A stretch of DNA of 41,905 nucleotides from Verrucomicrobiota bacterium (GTDB taxonomy: Bacteria > Verrucomicrobiota > Verrucomicrobiia > Chthoniobacterales > Terrimicrobiaceae): positions 1 to 41,905 of the forward strand of contig JAPLTI010000215.1 of assembly GCA_026398285.1 (NCBI GenBank), written 5' to 3'. Under the pieces are notes generated by a model. It was not told where the DNA came from and did not search any database. It saw only the letters and a list, made by a program, of their open reading frames with translations. Shown here in pieces: positions 32,860 through 40,669 of the stretch; the first letter of the stretch is position 1; each line of letters starts with the position of its first letter. Made by a program: the position numbers and the translations under genes.

Positions 32860-35800
32860 ATGTCTTCCCTCTTTCCTCGGAATGCTTGCATCCCGAAAAC
32901 CTACCCCAGATATCTCCTCCTTGCCGCCGTGACCTTCTGCGCTCTGCCTTGCGCCTCGCTGAAGGCCGCCAACTTGTATTGGGATAGCAACGGTGCCACC
33001 GCCGGCGCTGGGGCCACGCCGAACGGCACATGGGGCGTGAATTCCTTCTGGAACACCGCAGCAGCCGGAACCGCTGGCACCTTCTCCACGGGCATGACGC
33101 AAGCAGATGATGGCTACTTCTCAGCAGGAACTGATGCCATCAATGCCTACACCGTGACTGTTAACGGAACGCAAGCGGCAGGTAATCTCTTTTTCCAAGA
33201 GGGCACACCAACTCTCACCGGCGGCACTATTGCCCTAGGAGCCGCAAAGACTCTGACTGCCGTAGCCACACTCAACGGCACAGCAACGATAGCGTCTGCG
33301 CTCACTGTGAATAGCACAGCTGGTAATACAACCCTCACTCTAACCGCTAACGATGGAGCCGCCGCAACGGATCTTTTGATTACCGGTCCCATCTCGGCTA
33401 CCTCTGCAAATACTTACCAACTCCGTTTCAGTGGAGCTGGTAATGCTCGCATCGAGGGAGCCATTTCTGGTCACGGCGGCACATTAGGAGCTTCAACGTG
33501 GAACGGCACAGTCACTATTGCCGGAAACCAAAACCTGGGATCAAGTAAAGTTGATCTTACATACGCTGGAAACAAACTTGTTATGGGTAACAGCACCAGC
33601 GATGTGCAGAGCTCGGTTCGCTCGCGGCCACCGGCTTCACCTTCGGAGTGTTGGGAACGAACGACTCCACCCAATCCGGCATTCTCAAGCTCTCTGGCGG
33701 CAACGCCACCTTCACCGGCGCGGCCTCCCAGATCATCGTCCACGGCACCGGCAGCAAGATCATCGGCGGAGCCGCCAGCTACGGCACCCTCACCATGAAC
33801 CAGACCTCTGCTGTCAATCTCACCGGAAACCTCACACTGGGCGGGAGCGGCACCCACGAGAACAACTTCAACCTCGTCAAAGCCAACACCAGCAGCACCC
33901 TGACGCTCTCCGGAGCGAATACCTTTGCTGGCACAACCACCATCAACGGTGGCACGCTGTCCTTGGCCAACCAGAACGCCATTCAAAACAGCACCCTCGT
34001 GATGACCGGTGGGGGCAATGTGTCCTTCTCCTCTGCAGAGGCCGCCAATGCCTTCACGCTCGGGGGTCTCTCTGCGTCCAGCAACGGTTCGGGCTACAAC
34101 ATCGCCCTCGCCAACAACGCCCCGACAGCCATTGCTCTGACTGTCGGCAACAACAATGCCTCCACCACTTATGCCGGCATTCTGAGCGGCGCGGGATCTC
34201 TTGTTAAGACCGGCACGGGAACCCTCACCCTCTCGGGTAACAACTCCTACTCAGGCACAACCTCCATCAATTCAGGCACACTTCTCATCGATGCCGGTGG
34301 TCGCCTTGGTTCCGGGTCCTACGCCGCCGCTATCACCAACAATGGCGCGCTGGTCTATTCGGGCACAAACAACCAAACCCTCTCGGGCATCCTCTCTGGC
34401 TCAGGATTCCTTACCCAGAACGGCTCGGGCGTCCTGACGCTTGCCAATTCAAATACCTACAGTGGTGGAACCAGCCTCCTTTCTGGAAGCATTCAAATCA
34501 CCAATGCGAACTCACTGGGCACAACGGGCAACCTCAGCTTTGGCGGAGGCACACTGCAATACGATGTCGGCATTACGACCGATCTTTCCTCCCGCATACA
34601 AAACAGCAGCTCGGCGATCGCCATCGATACGAATGGACAAAATGTGACCTTCGCCAGTGCGCTGGGTGCCTCCAACGTTGGCGGACTCACCAAATCTGGA
34701 GTCGGAACCCTCGTGCTCTCCGGCGCAAATACATTCACTGGCACCACGACAATCAGCACCGGCATTTTGAATATCCAAAATTCGGACGCCCTTGGCTCCA
34801 CCGCCAGCGGCACCACAGTGTCCTCCGGCGCTGCTCTTCAGCTCCAAGGTGGCATCTCTGTGGGTGCCGAAGCCCTCAGCCTCAGCGGCACTGGTGTTTC
34901 CACGGATGGTGCCTTGCGCAATATTTCCGGCGCAAATTCACTCGCCGGCGACATCACTCTCGCCGCGGCTACGCGCATCAACTCCGATAGCGGCTCTCTC
35001 ACGCTCAGTGGCGGTATCTCAGGCTCCCAGAACCTCACCCTAGGAGGCTCGGGAAACACAACAATCACTGGTGTCATAGCTACTTCTACCGGAACGCTCA
35101 CCAAAGATGGAGTCGGAACCCTCTTGCTCTCCGGCGCAAATACATTCACTGGCACCACGACAATCAGCGCCGGCATTTTGAATATCCAAAGCTCGGACGC
35201 CCTTGGCTCCACCGCCAGCGGCACCACAGTGTCCTCCGGCGCTGCTCTTCAGCTCCAAGGTGGCATCTCTGTGGGTGCCGAAGCCCTCAGCCTCAGCGGC
35301 ACTGGTGTTTCCGCAGACGGTGCACTCAGCAACATCTCGGGGGCCAACTCCTTGGCTGGCAACATCGCTCTTAACGCCGCCTCCCGCATTAACTCCGATA
35401 GCGGGTCTCTCACACTCAATGGTGGCATTTCTGGGACCCAAAATCTGACCATCGGTGGCTCAGGAAACACCATCCTTACCGGATCCATCGCCACTTCCAA
35501 CGGAACTCTCAGCAAGGATGGAGCAGGAACCCTCACCCTCAGTGGTGCAAATTCTTTCACTGGCGCAGTGACGATTCAAAATGGAGCCCTGCAACTTGAT
35601 GGCGGGGATAACCGCCTTCTGGCTAACAAAACAATCACTATCGGAAGCGTTTCGAACTCGGCCAAACTTATTTTGGGAGGCACTTCCTCCGTGAACCAAA
35701 CGCTTGCGAGCCTTTCCTTCAGTGGGTCGGGAGGTTCGGTTGTCGGCGGAAATTCGTCGTCTTCAACTCTTGGGCTAAACCTAGCATCCAATATCACCTT

Positions 35801-37637
35801 GAATGGAACAGTCTTCGGTGGCTTGGGGGTCAACGAAAACAATCTGGCGCTTGTTAAATCTGGTGGAGGATTCCTCACCCTCAATGGGACAAACACCTTC
35901 ACAGGAGGAATCACCCTCACGAATGCCAATGTGGAACTCCGAGCTGATGGGGCGCTTGGCACAGGCCCCCTGACTTTTAATGCCACAGCAACAGCCCGTC
36001 TGCGTTTGAATGGCACAAACCAAACCATAACTGGTCTGACCATTCTCGGATCGACCGCCTCCCTCATCGAAAACCAGGGCGGCGGCAACGGCACGCTCAC
36101 CATTCAGATCGCCAATGGGCAAACCAGCTCCTCGGCCAGCAACTTTTCATTCCGCGATCAATCCGCAGGCAGCGGCACTCTGGCTCTTGTCAAAACGGGT
36201 GAAGGAACGCTTGATTTTTCCACCTATAACCAAATGGCCTACTCCGGCGGCCTGACTGTGAACGACGGCACCTTCGCCTACACCAATACCGCAGCCCTCG
36301 GCTCGGGCAAACTCGTCCTTGGCGGCGGTTCCCTGTCTTATGCCGACTCCTCGGTGGTCACGGTTTCGAAAAATATCACCCTATCGGACGCCACCTCCAG
36401 CACACTCAACAATGCCGCCGGCACACTCACCTACTCTGGCGTCATCTCAGGCTCCGGATCCCTCATCAAATCCGGCGCGGGCAATGCCACCCTCTCCGGA
36501 GCGAATACCTTTATCGGGTCAACCTCCATCACGGTCGGCCGATTGACGATCTCCGGCGGCTCTGCCCTCTCGGATACCGCTGCCGTGAGCATCTCATCGG
36601 GAGCGACTCTCAACCTCGCCGCCAGCGAGACCATCGGTTCGATTGCCGGCGCGGGTAATGTCACTCTCGGTGCCAACACGCTTACGACGGGGAGTAACAA
36701 TTCCAACACCACGCTCAGTGGAGTGATCAGCGGCACCGGTGGGGGCCTCACCAAATCCGGCACCGGCACTCTCACGCTCTCCGGCAACAACACCTACACA
36801 GGTGCTACCACGATCAGCGCTGGGACGCTGCAAATCGGCGCAGGCGGCACAAGCGGGACGATTTCCTCATCAAGTGGCATCAGCAACAACGGCACATTGG
36901 CCATCAACCGCAGCGATGCCCTCACTGTGTCGACCGTTATTTCCGGCACAGGCGATCTCACTAAGAACGGAGCCGGCACACTCGCACTCACTGGCAACAA
37001 TACCTACACGGGCGCTACCACGGTCAACGCTGGCACCCTCCAAGCCACCACCGGCAACGCGCTCGCCAATACCTCCCAAGTCGTCCTGAACAACGGCGGT
37101 TCCTTCTTGGTCACAGCAGAGAACGCCGTCAACGACAACGCTGCCATCAATCTCAATGGAGGCCGCATGGCCGTAAGTGGAAACTTCGACGAGACGGTGG
37201 GTCTTCTCACCCTCAGTGCCAACTCCACCATCGACTTCTCCGGCTTCGCAGGAACTCTGCGCTTCGGTGGCATAGGCTCTTGGGCGCCCGACGCGACTCT
37301 GGCGATCTGGAACTGGAGCGGAACCACCCAATACGGAACACAAGTCAACAATTACGCAAACCCCAGCAATCTTGTCTTCACCACGGTCACTTCAGACCTC
37401 ACTTCCAACCTTGCCAACATAAGCTTCTATAGCGACTCGGGCAACAGCTTCGTTGGAAACGGCTTTGCGGTCAGTGGCTTCAGCGGCGGCGGTAGTGAAA
37501 TCATAGCCGTTCCCGAACCAGAAACTTGGTGTGTAACTGCCCTGCTGGCCGCTATAGCTGCCTATAAAGCCATCCGCCGCCGCCGAAAATCGTGCCGATT
37601 TCCGCTACGCGAAGAAGTGGCCGTAGCGGAAAATTAA
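32860..37637 (+). CDS. Giant autotransporter-repeat PEP-CTERM surface protein, frameshifted
   Basis: Read as one gene this is about 1590 residues. A signal peptide (about 1-38) is followed by many autotransporter-associated beta-strand repeats of the 'GTGTLTLSGNNTYTG' type (PATR-like beta-helix coils), and the C-terminus carries a PEP-CTERM sorting signal: 'VPEPETWCVTALLAAIAAYK' then an Arg-rich end. It is likely exported, sorted by an exosortase and displayed on the surface. The first part (32860 to about 33605) and the second (about 33606 to 37637) are in different frames. The second frame has a stop at 33588-33590, so the shift lies between 33588 and about 33612; the total length is one base short of a codon multiple. 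An end extension past the Arg cluster is coded by an inverted repeat (37599-37632). Confidence 0.8.
34698..34901 (+). repeat. 204-base internal repeat, copy 1
   Basis: This block in the surface-protein gene recurs 411 bases downstream with only 4 differences in 204 bases. 411 bases is 137 codons, so the copies stay in frame. Flanking sequence of the same two repeat units is much more diverged. Confidence 0.85.
35109..35312 (+). repeat. 204-base internal repeat, copy 2
   Basis: Second copy of the block at 34698-34901, about 98% identical. Similarity drops sharply after 'GTTTCC', at 35312. Confidence 0.85.
37599..37632 (+). terminator. 11-bp perfect inverted repeat at the 3' end of the surface-protein gene
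   Basis: TTTCCGCTACG (37599-37609) and CGTAGCGGAAA (37622-37632) pair perfectly around a 12-base loop. The repeat ends two bases before the stop codon (37635-37637) and is followed by AAAAGTTTTT. It may act as a terminator, or may be an inserted small repeat that added the residues after the PEP-CTERM Arg cluster. The function is not certain. Confidence 0.45.
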
Positions 37638-37784
37638 AAGTTTTTCGCCCTCGGCAAGGCCGCATTGCAAAAAGCCTCAATCGCGCCAACGCGCAACGAT
37701 CAGCCTGACTTCCCTTCTTCCCGACCGGAGAGGCATATAAATACAAGCGGAGCGATTTTTATCGGGCTACGGCTATGTTGTTTG

Positions 37785-37985
37785 GTAAGCGTTGCGTCTA
37801 GCACCACCTGCCATAGGTAGTGGGGGTGTCGTAGTCTGGAGGCTATGACATCTACAGCATCGTTATTATCAGCAGGGGAAATCCTCAAGCAGGACAGTCT
37901 GGGGCGTGTGTGCACGCCGCTTGGCCAGCGGCAGGAAATACTGGCGGCCTTTGATGGTGCGGGCATGAGTGCGGCAAGGCTTGCA
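37785..37985 (+). mobile_element. Relic of an IS66-like element (left end and start of orfA)
   Basis: GTAAGCG at 37785-37791 matches the tip of IS66-family inverted repeats. Sixty bases on, ATG 37845 opens a frame whose first 47 residues ('EILKQDSLGRVCTPLGQRQE', 'ILAAFDGAGMSAARLA') resemble the small accessory protein at the start of IS66-like elements in Verrucomicrobiota. After about 37985 the frame turns into unrelated hydrophobic sequence and stops at 38084. No transposase and no matching right end are present. It is a truncated, inactive remnant at the boundary between the glycan locus and the accessory segment. From 37638 to 37784 I see nothing else. Confidence 0.55.
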
Positions 37986-38150
37986 GTCATGGTTGTGATT
38001 TCCTCACCAATCCTGCACCATTTTTTGGATGAGCTATACTTTGAGCGGCTTCTGCCTATTCGATATTCGCTCCCATACTTGTGACATTCACTGCAGAAAA
38101 GCGGTTCATTTCTAAAACCAGATTTCTATCCTCCATTCAAAACTCAGTAT

Positions 38151-39500
38151 TCAGCATTCAAAATTGGCAGGAGGATTCATTGTGGCTGCGAATTCCCGGC
38201 CTTTTTTCGTGAGGCGGTATTTTTGCAGGCGGCTGTTGGGTTTGTCGGGAATGGTGTATTGAATCAAGCCTGCCGAGAGTGCTGGGCCAAGGTAGGTTTC
38301 CCGCAGTCCTCGTCGGCTCTTAAGTTCAAACGCTGAGCGGATGTCTTCATTCCCAAGCGGCTCCCTTTGGCCGAGAAGGTAAAGTAGTTTCCCCACATAA
38401 TCGCTAACTGGTGCCGTGACTGGTGCCGTGACTGGTGCCGTGACTTGCCCTGTGGCATCGAACCGTGGTTGGGATTTTGTAACCGAATCCCCAGCGGCCG
38501 GTGGGCGAGGAAACTCGGTGATGAAGAAGCCTGCGATTTCAGTGAAGCGGGCTTGGGGGGCTTTTTCAAGAATCAGAGGGATGCCTCGGCCCCAGGCTTC
38601 GATGAGGTGGATTCGGCGGAGTAGGTCCGCGATAAGCGGATTACGGCGGCGTGAGACTTTGGCGGTTTTGAGTGTGCGCAGAGTGACGCCTTCCATGAGC
38701 CTGCCGGGATTTCGCACCTCAACTTGGTCGGGGAAAATGGCGATGCGGACTTCGTCGGGATCCCGGTAATCGCGGTGGCAAAAAGCGTTGATGATCGCTT
38801 CGCGGAAGGCTTCGCGGTCGATCTCGGGGACATCGACTCGGGCCAGGCCATCGAGTTTCATTCCGATTCGGATGTTCTTGAGAATGTATTTTTCGGCTTC
38901 CTCGATAAGGGTCAGGATATCGCCGTTGAAATCATGCTGGTCGATAATGGTCGCTGTGGTGGAAGTGGCGAAAACAGCGCAGCGGAGTGCAAGTGCGGGC
39001 GGCTTTGCAAAGAAAACGCGGGCGGCGTTCAGGTAGTGGCCATCGACATGAAGCCCGAGGCTTTGGAGAGCGGTTGGAGCGTTGGTCCAAGGGAGTCCTG
39101 CCTTGCGGACATAGGCTCGGACCTTTGCGGCATCGGGCTTGAAGGAAGCGTCTGGGATCGGCTCAGAGTCCCAACCGCGGTGGCTGCGATTCTTGCGAAG
39201 GATGATGGACTCGATTTCCTTGGCCGAAAGTTGGCGATCTTCGTCGGCAACGCGCATGTAGGCGCGACCATGTGAGTAGTAGGGTTTCTCACTGCCGGAG
39301 AAACTGACGCGGATGCAGGATTTTCCACTCAAGAGCACATTTGAAACTTCCGGAAAGATCTTTGGCTCGATGTGCGCGGCGATGGGTTGCGATACCTTTC
39401 GTAGGGTGGTTTCGGTGACCTCCATGCCAACTGGCGTGCCATCGTTCTTGATTCCGAACCAGATTTCACCAGCAGCATGCTTGTTGAGTATGGCAGCCAT
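38151..39500 (-). CDS. AlbA_2 / HATPase_c_4 protein (COG2865-like), 5' truncated
   Basis: The 449-residue frame has the AlbA-type DNA-binding domain ('AAILNKHAAGEIWFGIKNDG', 'IAAHIEPKIFPEV'), an ATPase-like region ('FREAIINAFCHRDYRDPDEV', 'GRLMEGVTLRTLKTAKVSRR', 'EAWGRGIPLIL'), a linker with repeated Pro-Val-Thr-Ala coded by a 12-base tandem repeat, and a C-terminal winged helix. Such proteins are putative transcription factors. Homology seems to begin before the first ATG ('KPHESLNS' in frame upstream to about 39533), but that extension has no start codon and a stop lies at 39558-39560, so roughly 10-15 residues of the family's beginning are missing. It may still be made from ATG 39500, or be a decaying gene. 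Confidence 0.7.
   Translation of the reverse strand: MAAILNKHAAGEIWFGIKNDGTPVGMEVTETTLRKVSQPIAAHIEPKIFPEVSNVLLSGKSCIRVSFSGSEKPYYSHGRAYMRVADEDRQLSAKEIESIILRKNRSHRGWDSEPIPDASFKPDAAKVRAYVRKAGLPWTNAPTALQSLGLHVDGHYLNAARVFFAKPPALALRCAVFATSTTATIIDQHDFNGDILTLIEEAEKYILKNIRIGMKLDGLARVDVPEIDREAFREAIINAFCHRDYRDPDEVRIAIFPDQVEVRNPGRLMEGVTLRTLKTAKVSRRRNPLIADLLRRIHLIEAWGRGIPLILEKAPQARFTEIAGFFITEFPRPPAAGDSVTKSQPRFDATGQVTAPVTAPVTAPVSDYVGKLLYLLGQREPLGNEDIRSAFELKSRRGLRETYLGPALSAGLIQYTIPDKPNSRLQKYRLTKKGREFAATMNPPANFEC
38407..38442 (+). repeat. Three perfect 12-base tandem repeats
   Basis: ACTGGTGCCGTG is repeated three times (38407-38442) with a degenerate fourth copy to about 38454. On the minus strand it encodes a repeated Pro-Val-Thr-Ala linker, so copy number changes keep the frame. 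Confidence 0.85.
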
Positions 39501-39505
39501 GGAAT

Positions 39506-39838
39506 TCAGGCTCTCGTGTGGTTTCGGGAGCGGACGGCTTCGCTCAGCGGGGAGTGGTCATCGCCGTTGGGATCGTATCCATTGGCCAGAAGCAACGCCT
39601 CTAGGCTGTGGAATCCTCTATCTGCTGCCGTCTGTAGGGGCGGCGCGATCTTGCGCCATCTCGGATCATCCGAAGGGTGGCATTGAATCGGCTTACCTTC
39701 TGCAATCCACTCCTCCACCTCATAGAGCTTTCCAGAGGCGCAAAGAGTGATGAGCGGAAAGATCTCATCGAGGCCCTTGGCCTTGGGCTGAATCTTAATC
39801 GAAAAATCTTCTGCCCGGATCTCATGCGGCCTCTTCAT
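39506..39838 (-). pseudogene. Ankyrin-type protein, 3' truncated
   Basis: The start 'MKRPHEIRAEDFSIKIQPKA' followed by 'LITLCASGKLYEVEEWIAEG' and an ankyrin-like pair 'LQTAADRGFHSLEALLLANG' looks like a known type of Verrucomicrobial ankyrin-repeat protein. After 'SPLSEAVRSRN' the repeat breaks off and the frame ends five residues later at 39508-39506, where the next helix of an ankyrin unit should follow. It abuts the 5'-truncated AlbA gene, so both look cut by one deletion. ATG 39880 is an alternative start. Confidence 0.55.
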
Positions 39839-39945
39839 GCGAGGTGACCACAATACGGAATCCGGGTGTATTCCAAGCACTACTCTGAAAAGTTGCTCCC
39901 GAGCGGTAGCACCAGGAGGCGGAACAGTGGGTAGAATTCCCTTCT

Positions 39946-40284
39946 ATGTTCAACACCAAGAAACCTATTTCCATTGATGAGGAGGCCCTCCTCCTCGATG
40001 GCCGCCGCCTTCCAGCCCGTCTGACCTCCGCTGAAGTGGCGGTTGTCTTGGGTTTCCATGAGCACGATATCGCTCAGTTGGTCGTTTCCAAGCTGCTGAA
40101 CCCTCTCGGGAAGCCTGCCCATAACTCGCCAAAACATTTTGCAGCCGTTGATATCGTCAAGGCTGCCCAAGACCGTGAATGGCTATCCACCGCCACCCGC
40201 CAGATCTCACGTTACTGGCAAAGCCGGAATGAGAAGAAGAGAGCAAGTGTTCCCGGGGGTATCGATGAGACAACCAGCTCTTGA
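39946..40284 (+). CDS. Small protein of unknown function, possible DNA-binding
   Basis: The 112-residue product is not assigned to a named family. It has a segment 'LPARLTSAEVAVVLGFHEHD' followed by 'IAQLVVSKLLNPLGKPAHNS' that looks like an excisionase/MerR-type helix-turn-helix with a wing. The C-terminal part is basic. It lies just upstream of the HipBA pair on the same strand, separated by about 110 bases holding the triple repeat. It may be a small DNA-binding protein of an accessory element. Confidence 0.5.
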   Translation: MFNTKKPISIDEEALLLDGRRLPARLTSAEVAVVLGFHEHDIAQLVVSKLLNPLGKPAHNSPKHFAAVDIVKAAQDREWLSTATRQISRYWQSRNEKKRASVPGGIDETTSS

Positions 40285-40312
40285 TCGAATCCGCTTTCTT
40301 AGAAATATCGCC

Positions 40313-40378
40313 GATCGTTGACATTTCGATAATGACAATGATCGTTGACATTTTTCATTTGTATCCGATCGTTGACAT
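40313..40378 (+). promoter_or_regulatory. Three 12-base direct repeats before hipB
   Basis: GATCGTTGACAT occurs at 40313-40324, 40340-40351 and 40367-40378, each copy exactly 27 bases from the next. Each contains TTGACA, the consensus -35 box. The last copy ends 15 bases before the HipB start. This arrangement is typical of an autoregulated operator bound by an antitoxin or repressor, here most likely HipB. Confidence 0.75.
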
Positions 40379-40393
40379 GCTAGGGTGTCCTTA

Positions 40394-40669
40394 ATGAACG
40401 TTCGAGCCGCAAAAGACTTGGGAGCGTTGATCCGAGATCGTCGAAACGAACTCGGTCTCACCCAGCAGAATCTGGCCGACAAGACCGGAGTAAGCCGAGT
40501 TTGGGTCGTGGCTCTTGAGAAGGGCAAGCCCTCCGCTCAACTCGATCTTATCCTGAGAACACTTCACCAGCTTGGCTTGGCACTCAGTGTCGATTCGGCG
40601 AAGGCGTCATTATTCACCCCGAGAATCGACCTGGGTGAGATCATCCGCTCAACAACGAAGCAGGCATGA
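40394..40669 (+). CDS. hipB: HipB-like HTH antitoxin
   Basis: The 91-residue protein has a Cro/C1-type helix-turn-helix at about residues 7-62 ('LGALIRDRRNELGLTQQNLA', 'TGVSRVWVVALEKGKPSAQL', 'ILRTLHQLGLALSV'), the standard HipB fold. HipB neutralises the HipA kinase and represses its own operon. ATG 40394 is preferred; an in-frame GTG at 40385 would add three residues. The stop overlaps the HipA start by ATGA (40666-40669), and the three direct repeats upstream are the likely operator. Confidence 0.88.
   Translation: MNVRAAKDLGALIRDRRNELGLTQQNLADKTGVSRVWVVALEKGKPSAQLDLILRTLHQLGLALSVDSAKASLFTPRIDLGEIIRSTTKQA

Noticed and set aside
33648..37637. A separate gene starting with GTG at 33648
   Set aside because: The GTG lies in the middle of a repeat unit, has no signal peptide and the upstream frame carries the missing signal peptide and first repeats; a frameshifted single gene fits better.
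38407..38454. Tandem repeats as a CRISPR array
   Set aside because: Units are 12 bases without spacers and encode an in-frame linker in the AlbA-type gene.
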